Assembly (NCBI GenBank): GCA_021292105.1
Contig: CM037874.1
Coordinates: forward strand, 9,836,002 to 9,900,001
Source of the DNA: Anadara kagoshimensis
Taxonomy: Eukaryota; Mollusca; Bivalvia; Arcoida; Arcidae
DNA length: 64,000 nucleotides
Reading direction: 5' to 3'
In this document: positions 47,547-57,240 of the stretch, in pieces
How positions within the stretch are numbered: the stretch's first letter is position 1
Layout of the letters: each line of letters begins with the position of its first letter
Translations under genes and position numbers: made by a program
Notes under the pieces: generated by a model
What the model saw: the letters and a program-made list of their open reading frames with translations, nothing else
The model's database searches: none
What the model was told of the DNA's origin: nothing

Positions 47547-47826
47547 CCTGGTCATGGTTTCACATTCATTCCTTAAAACCATGTTAACTACTGGTAAGAT
47601 TGTCCCAACTTAAATCTGGCAGATTTGAAATCTGAATAATTCTGTTAATTTTTAAGACATTCATGAATTTTAAATGTGTCCTTTTGAAGATTACTTTATG
47701 CTTATTTCATTTCTACTCTACGTTTGTTGAGACTTTTTATTTGTATTACCATAAAATGTTGCAACAATTTGCCATATATAAGTTAAGGAAAATCTTGGTT
47801 AAGAGACCATTATGAAAAGGGGCCTG
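47547..47826. mobile_element. MITE family M4, copy 4
   Basis: CTGGTCATGGTTTCACATTC to CATTATGAAAAGGGGCC, inverted ends more diverged than the other copies. Confidence 0.6.
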
Positions 47827-48264
47827 AAAATAGAATATTTTTACAACATATGATTAAGGTGATAGTTTTTGTTACATAACATATCTACAATATTGTGCAA
47901 TGATTATCCTTACATACCGGTATCTATATGTCCATAATTATACCAGCTTATTGATTGTTAATGTTGTCTGTATCTTGTCTGCAAGTGTTAAGATTTTCTA
48001 CTTTATAAAAATAATAGTAAATTTTTGTATGCAGTAGCACAACCTAGACATCATTATGTGTGTAACATGTATAAAGTTGATTGTTATGAATGTCTGTATA
48101 CTATGTGATAGGCCATAACCTTTGTACTGAACTGTTGTTTCCATTGGTTACAGAATCACAGTGTTTTGGTTTTTTCCTGTGAAATAATATTGTTTTGTTG
48201 ATTTTCCCCACAAATTTAGATTGAAAACCTTCTCACATTTATTCTGTAGCCCAGTTTGAGAACA

Positions 48265-48350
48265 AAAGCCTACTATTTTTTTCATTTGATACTTGAATTG
48301 GTGCTTTAAAGACTTTTTGGAAATTTTTTATAACTGCTCAAATCCATGTA
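48265..48350 (+). repeat. Target-site duplication of the LINE, left copy (86 bp)
   Basis: Identical over all 86 bases to 50160-50245, starting AAAGCCTACTATTTTTTTCA and ending CAAATCCATGTA. It bounds the LINE at 48351-50159. Confidence 0.97.
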
Positions 48351-50159
48351 CTTACTTACTTACTTAGGTCTCCTCGTGCCATGCGGCACATAAGGCAGCC
48401 ACACAGTCTCTCCATCCAGTCCTATCTTTCGCTTTCTTCTCTATCTCCTTCCAGGACCACCCAAGTTGTTTCAACTCGCTTTCGGCTGTTCTTCGCCATG
48501 TTGTTTTTGGCCTGCCTCTCTTCCTTTTCCCGTCGGCTGTCCAGAAAAGGCTCTCCCTGGTAATGTCGCTCTGATCTTTCCTAAGCACATGGCCAACCCA
48601 TCTCCACTTCCTTCTCGCTATTTCTACCATGATGTCTTCTTGTCCGGTCAGCTCTTTAAGATCGCTGTTAGACACTATTCTTGGCCATCTGATCTTGTAT
48701 ATGGTCCTAAGGCATTGGTTAAGAAACACTCTCAGTTTTCTTATCAGGTCTTTCCGGAGCTTCCAGCTTTCGGATCCATATAGTAATACAGATTTTACGT
48801 TGCTATTAAAGATCCTCAGCTTTGTCCTTGTTGTCATGCAGGAGGAGGTCCATACTGGTTTCAAGATGGCAAACACATGACGAGCTTTAATTTGTTGATT
48901 CGGGATGTTATGTCCTCGTCTGTACCTCCTGTTGTTGTTACTATGCTGCCGAGGTACATGAATTTCTCTACATCTTCCAGTTGTTCTCCATTTACTTGTA
49001 CAGAGTTGTTGTTCTGTGCATTGATTCTCATTATTTTGGTCTTTTTAAGGTTGATGTTGAGGCCTAAGCTTCTAGATGTTTCAGGGAGTTTGGTTGTTTT
49101 CTCTTGGATATGCTGATAGGTGGATGAGATGAGACATAGGTCATCGGCATAGTCCAGGTCATCCAGTTTGTTATCCATTCTCCATCTGATGCCGTTCTTC
49201 TTATCTCTGGTTGATTCCCTCATGACCCAGTCTATGGCCACTAGAAAAAGCAGGGGAGATAGCATACAGCCTTGTTTTAGTCCTGATGTTACTAGGAACC
49301 ACTCTGTTTGGGAGGTGTCAACCATCACACTACACTGAAATCCTTCGTGCAGTACCCTGATGATGTCAATAATCTTTGTTGGAAGACCATACACTCTTAA
49401 AAGCTTCCAAAGGCTTTCCCGATGTACACTGTCGAAGGCCTTCTCATAGTCTACAAAGTTTAGGTATAGGGAAGATTGCCATTCTATTGACTGCTCTATG
49501 ATGTTCCGTAAAGCAAAAATTTGATCGCAGCATGATCTTCCTGGCCTGAACCCCGCTTGTTCCTTTCTCAGTTGTGCATCGATCTGTTGATTTACTCTTT
49601 CTAAAAGCACTCTGGTAAACACTTTACTTATTGTAGGTAATAGTGTGATTCCTCTCCAGTTGTTGCATTCAGATTTATCTCCCTTTTTTGGCAGTTTAAT
49701 AATAAGTCCGTTTTTCCACTCTGTTGGTACTGTGTTGTTTCTCCAAATGTCTTGAAATAAGTTGTGGATAATTGAGGATGTTGCTTCAATGTCTGCTTTG
49801 AGTAACTCAGCTGGGATGTCATCTATTCCTGCAGCTTTGTTGTCTTTCATCTTTCTGATAGCATTCTGAATTTCATGTAAAGTTATTTCCTGTACACTGA
49901 TGTTGAGTTCTTCTATATTGTTGTTATCAGTATCGATATCTGGTGGTTGAGATGGGTTCCCTCTGTTAAGAACGGCTTTAAAATGTTCTGCCCATCTTTC
50001 CATGATGTCGCTGTTCTTTGAAAGGATGTTGCCCTGCTGGTCTTTCACAACGGCAGAATTGTTGGTAAATTTTCCCGACATTAGTTTGGTGATCTTGTAG
50101 AGTTCATGTGTATTTCCCGTCCTTGCTGCTTCTTCTGCTCTGCTTGCATTATCTACTAT
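48351..50159 (-). mobile_element. 5'-truncated RTE-type non-LTR retrotransposon
   Basis: 1,809 bp between perfect 86-bp direct repeats. Its 3' end (left, minus strand) is a (TAAG)4 tail, and the open frame stops inside that tail (E-E-T-stop), so the 3' UTR is almost nil. The right end is cut within the coding region: the endonuclease part is absent. It codes reverse transcriptase and a C-terminal region typical of the RTE-like LINEs common in molluscs. Identical duplications point to recent insertion. Confidence 0.93.
48364..50157 (-). pseudogene. Reverse transcriptase of the LINE (truncated, frameshifted)
   Basis: The upstream frame carries RT motifs in order: W-K-N-G-L-I-I-K-L-P-K-K-G-D, R-G-I-T-L-L-P-T, E-Q-A-G-F-R-P-G-R-S, F-V-D-Y-E-K-A-F-D-S-V-H, G-L-K-Q-G-C-M-L-S-P-L-L-F, catalytic Y-A-D-D (49140-49151) and Y-L-G-S-I-V. 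Near 48878-48892 the frame shifts by one base; the second frame continues to 48364 with L-L-Y-G-S-E-S-W, K-W-R-W-V-G-H-V-L-R and R-G-R-P-K-T-T-W. The N-terminal endonuclease is missing. The ATG-led frame start at 50180 lies in the target duplication and is not native. Not an active element as read. Confidence 0.92.
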
Positions 50160-50245
50160 AAAGCCTACTATTTTTTTCATTTGATACTTGAATTGGTGCT
50201 TTAAAGACTTTTTGGAAATTTTTTATAACTGCTCAAATCCATGTA
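50160..50245 (+). repeat. Target-site duplication of the LINE, right copy (86 bp)
   Basis: Exact match to 48265-48350. Flanking bases differ (T before, T after versus A and C), which fixes the length at 86. Confidence 0.97.
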
Positions 50246-51381
50246 TAAAGTATTTTTTTTTTTTGCTCAATAGCCAGCTGATTCTAGAAGACAAATATAC
50301 TAGTAAGTATGTTATTAAAAAGTTGAGCTTAGAAATATATACATGTAGTATTTGTATTTACAAATTATTGAATCACTAAAGTAATCGGAACTTATTTCAA
50401 AATTGTTTATAATGAAAGTGTACAAATTATTAAAATTAATTATTTTAAACTTAATTATGTTGCATTTTTGTTAAATACACTGTATTTGTATATACAAAGT
50501 ATTGGTGATAAAAATAACCTATACATGTATAGTTGGATATTCTTGTGTGTATATATATATCATTATTTTTTTTAACAATTACATCATTTACGACATGCTG
50601 TGTATGTTTGTAAAAATAATTGTTCGAGACAGATGCTTGAATGACGTGTGTGTGGAATGGTACAAGTGTCCATGTGTTTCATTACTTTGTTCATTTTCCT
50701 TATCAGTTAAGCCCCTTGTTTATGTTGTTAACAGATCTAGATTGTGTAAAGAGACAGTTTAAAATAACACATATTATTTTCTCATTAACTGGATTTGTAT
50801 GATTTCTTACTCGGTCAACACAAGAATATACACACTTTTAATTTGAAGATCACAAATATGGCAACTTGTAGACTTGTAAATATTGATATGCTTAGGCTTT
50901 TAATATTGATGTCTTCTTATTGGAGTGATCTAAACTATTGAATTTGAAATATGGCAAAGAAAATAGCCAGGAAGTACAATTATAATGAATTATAAATAGG
51001 GTAATAGGGTAGGCCATTGTACCATGTGACCAGTACTCTATGGATTGAGTGGAAAATATGGAAAACATTTATTTACATGTACTAATTTATGCTACAATGT
51101 TTTTTATGCAAAAATATCAACTAATGTGATTACACATCCAATGGAAATAAATGTTAGGGGGTAACGTGTGGTATGATTTGGAATCCCATTCTGCAATACA
51201 CATGCATTTCTGTATTGTGTAATGATAATAAAAATTTCAAACACTACTATAATTACTAGATTACTTTAATCACATATTACTTGAGTCATATGTGCCGACA
51301 ATTCTGAAGTTCTACAAGTGACCTGTTGTATAGTATGTTATATCAAGCATTATGATCACTACAGTGTACCGATAATTTATG
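50246..51381. other. Intergenic AT-rich stretch
   Basis: No gene, RNA or named repeat recognised. May still be 3' UTR of the BCR-like gene if the distal AATAAA at 51713 is used. Confidence 0.4.
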
Positions 51382-51574
51382 TACAGTAAAACCTACTGTT
51401 TAATGCCCCCTTGATATCTTTGCCACCTCGCTTATCACCTTAATATTTTGAAGTCCCATTACCAGTTTCTTTAATATTTTCTTTATCAGCCTCTCTTGAT
51501 TAATTGCAAAACCCCTTTATAATGCCAAAATTTGACTGAACAAATGATGGCAATGAATCAAGGTTTTAGTGTTA
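51382..51574. mobile_element. MITE family M5, copy
   Basis: TACAGTAAAACCTACTGTTT to AATCAAGGTTTTAGTGTTA; internal TTATAATGCCAAAATTTGAC as in the other copies. Confidence 0.7.
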
Positions 51575-51660
51575 TATAGATTTTGATACAGTTCTGTATT
51601 GTAATGATGTTATATAGATTTTGATACAGTTCTGTATTGTAATGATGTTATATAGTACAT
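51562..51660 (+). repeat. 38-bp tandem repeat, about 2.4 copies
   Basis: GTTATATAGATTTTGATACA followed by GTTCTGTATTGTAATGAT, repeated head to tail. Confidence 0.85.
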
Positions 51661-51712
51661 TTGTATGATGTATAATTGTGCTTGACAAGATTGACAAATC
51701 TAGGATATGATG

Positions 51713-51718
51713 AATAAA
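51713..51718 (+). terminator. Possible distal poly(A) signal
   Basis: AATAAA followed by CTCTTTTTATAC within 20 bases, a fair poly(A) context on the plus strand. Would serve the BCR-like gene if its 3' UTR is about 7.8 kb. Confidence 0.25.
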
Positions 51719-51962
51719 CTCTTTTTATACAAAGTTAAATGTGTTTTTAATGTGTTTGTTTTTCTATGCTTCTATTGGTGTGCTTACAATGGCTAGTTGA
51801 CATTTAAAATCTTGCTGTTCTTAGAAATATTGATTTGAAAATGGGCTGTCGATTCATTTCAGAGATATTATTTCTAAAATCAACAGTAAATTACATGTAT
51901 ATGAAATTCTAGAGAAGAAAAATATGATGTATTTTAAATGGACACCTGAATAAGTCATTTAA

Positions 51963-53218
51963 GGTAGTTCCATACTTTACAAATCGCCTGAAAACACATA
52001 TTGAAATTTTTATATGTTGTACATGGGCATATATCATTCAACATGCCAAAATTTCAGGGCAGGTATTCAACTTGCTTAAGAAGTTCTGAAGTGTCACCTG
52101 GCAGCTATTTTTACGACATAAATGATCAAAGTATAACTACTGTTATCAACAAATAATAAGCTTTAAGAATTTTTTGTCATGCTTAGAAACCAAAAGTCTC
52201 TTGCATTGAAATCAACCATTGTGTCATGAAGATTATTTTGACCAATGGAATTTTACTTCCGGTCATGTGGTATTTTTCTACAGCGCCACCTATCAAGAGA
52301 GAACGTTAAATTTCCGGAAAACTAAAAGTAACACCCTTTCGTTAATTTGTAGATTTTTAAAAAACTAAATTGAATACAACCCCTGATTTTCACATATATT
52401 GCACATGGATATATAAGTTTGATTTTCGGAAACAAAAATAGGGGGTCGTCAAGCTACTTTTTTCATAAAATTGCATCAAAATCCTGAAACAAGAAAAAAG
52501 CCTCATTCCTTATGCAAGAAGTTACCAACAATGTCCTAGTATACTATTATGAACTCAATGATTTTCGTTTGGTATTAACAAATAAACAAAAACACTAATT
52601 GTGAGCTATTTGGTTGTGCAAAACAAAACCAATGGTCTGTCGCCCATAGAAACTCATAGCAACCATTACCCAACACAGACCAGTTAAAGTGGAAAGGGGA
52701 TTCGTATGCATTGATGATGCGTTCTTGATTCTAGGCCGCTGAATGAAACGCAAATACAAGAGCATAGTCAAACTGCTAAAATTTACCACCGAGAAAAATT
52801 ATCAAACAGTATGTTTATTGAAGAATCGTCAGTTTGTGTCCTACTATTTGTATTTAAAATCACCGAAAAAAACAAACATAAAGCGGGATTTAAAATACAG
52901 TCTTCAAAATTTAAACAATGTACTCAAATCTTTCAATTATTTAGAATAGTACTCTCAACAGTGTAGATCTACCTAATTTCCGTTATGTACAATATACATT
53001 TTCTTCTTAAAAATTGTGCACAGAATTGATATTGTGAATTCCAATCTTTTGTGAATGCAGAAAAATATTCTACTGAATGATAGCATAACAGTGTTCCCGC
53101 CATAATTCTGTAGGCGCCAAAGACCACACATTCGTGACTTCATAGATACAAAAGACGTCAAATCTGACATTTCGACCATACGCACAAAACGACGACGTCA
53201 CCATGGTATGGAACTACC
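51963..53218. mobile_element. TTAA-flanked inverted-repeat DNA element
   Basis: Ends GGTAGTTCCATAC and inverted GTATGGAACTACC, each directly flanked by TTAA (51959-51962, 53219-53222). TTAA duplication is typical of piggyBac-type elements (known). 1,256 bp, no transposase frame, so non-autonomous. Piggybac assignment is inference from the target site only. Confidence 0.7.
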
Positions 53219-53264
53219 TTAACTGCACCAACTACTATGTAAACAATTACTTCTCCATAAACAC

Positions 53265-53555
53265 CAAAGTTGGTAGAGTACCCACTTTGCATGTGAGAGG
53301 CTATAGGTTCTAACCCTGATCAAGCGTGACAAGACTTTAAAATAGGTAGTGACTGTTCTTTTGCCAAACACTCAACATTTAGAATTGAGTCATGAGGTCC
53401 TTTGGAAGAGAACTTAAAAACTGATGTATTGTGTCACGACAGGCATGAGCACACTGCTAAGGTGAAAATTTTTGCCACTTAACCTGTAGCTGACAATGTC
53501 TCAATATAAGTTAAATATACTTGACTGTGATGTAAAACTGCATTCAATCAATCAA
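53265..53555 (+). mobile_element. SINE family B, long copy
   Basis: tRNA-like head with box A TTGGTAGAGTACCCACTTTG and box B AGGTTCTAACCCTG, body TTTTGCCACTTAACCTGTAG, tail TGCATTCAATCAATCAATA. Fullest family B member here. Confidence 0.75.
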
Positions 53556-54034
53556 TAACTTCTTCATAAACAGTATTCTCAACATGGCCAGTTGCATGTT
53601 TTATCAGCAATTTTTCAACTATTTGTGATAAGACAAAATCGCTCTTATTATGGTTGAGTAATTATTTCTGATTTAACTTTATACTAGTGCAGACTTATGG
53701 CAAACTTTAGAGTGTTAGTTAGTGCCTGCAATATCACAAATAAACATTGCAGATCACTCAGGTAATTAAACTGGTACAAAACCAATCAATAGAGGCCAAT
53801 GACAAGGACAAAAACCTTTCTCATATGCAGTTGACAGCCTTGGGATCTAGAAAATTTTGTGTATAGCAACACTTATTTTAATGTTATCAGGTAACAATGC
53901 AAATTGAAGTAAATAAAAAGAAATTTAAATATAAGCAATTGCTTTATTACCGGTATTGTGTAATATAAATTATGTGAACCCTGCAAAACACAAAAGACTA
54001 TGATTTACAGTAGTCATCTCATGCACATAAAAAA

Positions 54035-54235
54035 TGACACATCGCCAGCCACGCCCACTATGTTCCGACAAAGGCCCAGCATGCTTGAATTACACACAAA
54101 AAGAATGAAAACTCTCCCTGAATTGAGTCATTTAATGATGTCACTGACACCAGTACGTCATTAGTTGCTGTGGCGTTGCTTTGTTTCCATTATGACGGCC
54201 AGTGTCGGAACATAAAAGACATGCTGGCGATACGT
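54035..54235. mobile_element. Small inverted-repeat element
   Basis: ACATCGCCAGC and ATGTTCCGACA on the left pair with TGTCGGAACAT and GCTGGCGAT on the right. About 200 bp, GC-richer than its flanks, non-coding. Confidence 0.6.
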
Positions 54236-54994
54236 CAATTAAAAGCTTATCTGCGCTATTAGCTAAAAACTACAACAACAATGCCGTCGTTGTCAATTTA
54301 TTCATGAACATCGATCACACATTACAACAATTTAAATATAATATACATACATATATATTAAAACATAAAATTTAACAAAAATAACTTGGGATGTATGTAA
54401 TGATGACATTTACATATAATTGATAATGGAATGCAGAACGCTCTCTATCTTATCACTCTCTCTTTTCCTAATAAAACAGTAAAACTACTACTTAGAAATC
54501 ATGTATTCTATACCACACAAAACTCATAGCAATTCATTGCCCTTGTAAAACATGTTTACATGAGTTATCTCCCTTACATATGGACCAAAATGCATATGGA
54601 CTACTGTACATGTATGTCACATGATAAATGTTGTGGTGGAAAAATATTTACAAAACTCATCCAACAAAGACTATTTGATAAAAATAGATAGATTAAAATA
54701 TATCCATTTACCGGGAAATGATGAGATAAACATAATGCTAATACCGGGAATGATGAGATACACATGTTGCTAATAAGAATATTCAATATTCTGAGTTAAT
54801 ATGTAATGATAAATTCGATCTTTGCAATAATGACTAACTTCAATGTGTATACAATCTCAGTGCAGCAAGTGCTTTGTATACACATGTAATATATATCCAT
54901 TTTACAACAAGTATACTACAGAAGGTGTTCTCATGATGAATTAGAATATGAATCATTGTTTTCCAATATTACGCAAAGAACTCTATTATACAAT

Positions 54995-55130
54995 TATTGA
55001 CTTTTGATTCTGTAGACATAAGGGTTTATCAACCTCAGAAATATTGTATTCACTGAGGCCGTAAGCCAAGGTGAATTTTATGTTTTTGAGGTTGATAAAT
55101 CCTTATGTCTACTGAATTTAAGGTCAGTAA
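54995..55130. repeat. Cruciform element H3 (hairpin)
   Basis: Left arm (TTATTGACTTTTGATTCTGT...) pairs with the right arm (...TTTAAGGTCAGTAA). Loop 55053-55071 contains GGCCGTAAGCCAAGG. Followed by TATATGACCAATGATTTT (about 55139-55157), matched inverted by AAAATCATTGGCCATATA (about 55433-55450), the same layout as H1 and H2. Confidence 0.85.
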
Positions 55131-55137
55131 TGGTTAT

Positions 55138-55452
55138 ATTATATGACCAATGATTTTTAACACCATATTATTATGTTTTAAATTACAAATTGAAAATGTA
55201 ATAAAATTTTTTCATTAGAAGTGTCCTTTGCTTTTTTCAATGTAACATCACATAACATCGCATGCATTTTTGTGAGGTGGACATTGCCCATTGTTACATT
55301 GCACTCGTTATGTGCCTTTTTGTGCGGTGAACATTGTCCATTGCTACGTCACATAACGAGTGCATTTTTGTGTGGTGCATGTATTGATTTATCAGGCTCG
55401 CCAAATGCCTTCTCAGCCAATCAGAAAAGGGCAAAATCATTGGCCATATAAT
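55138..55452. mobile_element. Inverted-repeat segment attached to H3
   Basis: About 315 bp bounded by an 18-bp inverted pair with one mismatch. Contains a 2-3 copy direct repeat of about 60 bp (GTGAACATTGTCCATTGCTA) and CCAATCAG. The open frames over it are repeat artefacts. Confidence 0.6.
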
Positions 55453-55885
55453 AAATACTATTATTACACATAACACAAAGTAAACAGTCATTCTTAAAAT
55501 AATGTTACATGTATACTGACAAAATACCTTTATTTTCAACTAAACTTGAAATATTCTTGAATATTTTCCAAAATATCTAAACTTATAGCATGGCCATTAA
55601 TTATATGACTAGCAAATACATGGCTCTTGACATCATCCTACCATAGACGATACACAAACATGAAATATTTGTATTCCTACACCAATGTAATACTGTTCTA
55701 TTTTATATTTAAATTTGCATGTGTGCAAAATGTCAGATTCTTCCATTTTTTCATAACAAAATGTAAAATTTACTTTTTATACATCAATGTGTGGATTACT
55801 TAAAATTAAGACGAAATAAGTTGCCTAGAGCTAAACTTGAGAAATCTACAATATGTTGATATAGACTTTGTGAGATGAGAGCTAA

Positions 55886-56165
55886 GGTATCAAGACAACT
55901 CATATCCAGGTCAACTCGTACCGATACCAAGACAAATCCTACCTTTTCCTCCCATCCATTATTAATTTCTTTAACGCAATTTTGATGTTTATGTGTGCAT
56001 GTTCTTAAATGGTGAAATTGATACTTAATAAGTTTTGAATAAAAAAAAAATAATAATAAAACTTAATTGTCTTAAATTGTTTTCCTGGGTAGGAGTTGTC
56101 TCAGGTTTGGGTACAAATTGTCTTGATTGGGTATGAGTTGTCTCAGGTTGAGTACGAGTTGTCCA
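55886..56165. repeat. Inverted GACAACTC repeats
   Basis: AAGACAACTCATATCCAGGT at the left and, inverted, GGGTAGGAGTTGTC, ATGAGTTGTC and ACGAGTTGTC at the right. A degenerate inverted-repeat element without a gene. Confidence 0.45.
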
Positions 56166-56381
56166 GCAACCAGAGCTACATATTCCACAAACAAATTGCA
56201 AAAGAATACATTTCTAATTTCTTGAACATGTTGAAAAATAAAACTTACCAGAACATTTACATTTAGGTTTATCATGTAAGCTGAACTATTATGCCATTGT
56301 AAAATTAATGAGAGCATTTAAACCTTCTCAAAAGGTGTGAGAGAAAAACTGGCTTAATTAATTTAAAAATTATTCTGATAC

Positions 56382-56387
56382 TTTATT
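56382..56387 (-). terminator. Possible poly(A) signal of SNAP29
   Basis: TTTATT on the plus strand is AATAAA on the minus strand, about 690 bp past the SNAP29 stop codon. If used, MITE M4 copy 5 lies in the 3' UTR. Confidence 0.25.
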
Positions 56388-56780
56388 ATATGATACAATT
56401 TCAAATCTTGGTATAAACTTAAAGATCAGTTCAGACAACATCACTATGGTGTCCACATGCATATACCACAGCGTTCAATCTAAAAAAAATAATTTTTTTG
56501 GGGGGGATATAAATCCACAATTTTTGCATTCACTGTATGTTAAATATAGACCACTAAGAGCTTTACAATTAGGTTATTTGGCAAAATAAGGGATCAATGG
56601 CCCCATCCCCTTCCCCCTCCCCCAGAATGAACACTGATACATCCCTTGCTGGGGTGTTTGTGAGGAACTATTATGCTGTTATCTATGACGGACACAGTTT
56701 CCATAACCAGTGAAAACAGTAATTTCTGCAAACTGCTAATTTTCTCAGACAGAATGTCTAGTATAGAGATTTACAGATAC

Positions 56781-56995
56781 TGACCCAAGTTTCACAATCA
56801 TTTTCTTTAAGTTAATTTTTCTTAACTTATATTTATCAAATTTTGGCAATTTTTTTTTGCAACAACGGATACACTTTTTTGATATGGTAATACCAAGTAA
56901 TATTCAAAATGACACCTTTCATTCTCGAGTATCTTACATAGTCATAAAACTATGAAAATTTTTAGTTTAAAAATGATTATGGAACTGGGGCCTGG
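56781..56995. mobile_element. MITE family M4, copy 5
   Basis: GACCCAAGTTTCACAATCAT to ATTATGGAACTGGGGCC. Lies about 80 bp downstream of the SNAP29 stop codon. Confidence 0.65.
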
Positions 56996-57073
56996 ACTAA
57001 TGAAATTTTGATTTGGACCAGTAAATCTCAACATAATCCGTTATGACACACTGACATGTATAACAAACACATA

Positions 57074-57240
57074 TCATTTGCGTAATATTCCTTTCATTTG
57101 TCTGTTCTGTCCCTCTAGATTGTCATTCAATATGTCCATTTTAGGATTAATTATGTCTATTTTTTCATTTTGCAGTTCAATCTCATCACCAAGTCCTATA
57201 GCTAAATCTTTTAACCTGGATATCCCATCTGATAATTCAC
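57074..57240 (-). CDS. SNAP29: SNAP29 exon 3 (Qc SNARE motif, stop)
   Basis: Acceptor (minus strand TTTACAG) ends at 57241; stop TGA at 57074-57076. Encodes G-E-L-S-D-G-I-S-R-L-K-D-L-A to M-K-G-I-L-R-K. Matches [26 protein letters not shown] of human SNAP29. Confidence 0.95.

Larger units (their letters stand above)
43876..48264 (+). other. 3' UTR and downstream flank of the BCR-like gene
   Basis: No coding sequence seen. A 56-bp direct duplication (GTTACCATGGAGATACATGT) lies at about 43896-44007. AATAAA at 44756-44761 is a possible poly(A) signal; another at 51713-51718 would imply a far longer UTR that includes the LINE. MITE M3 and M4 copies and repeat R2 occur within. Confidence 0.5.

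Noticed and set aside
48381-49116. Plus-strand frames opposite the LINE
   Set aside because: Antisense shadows of the reverse transcriptase coding strand.
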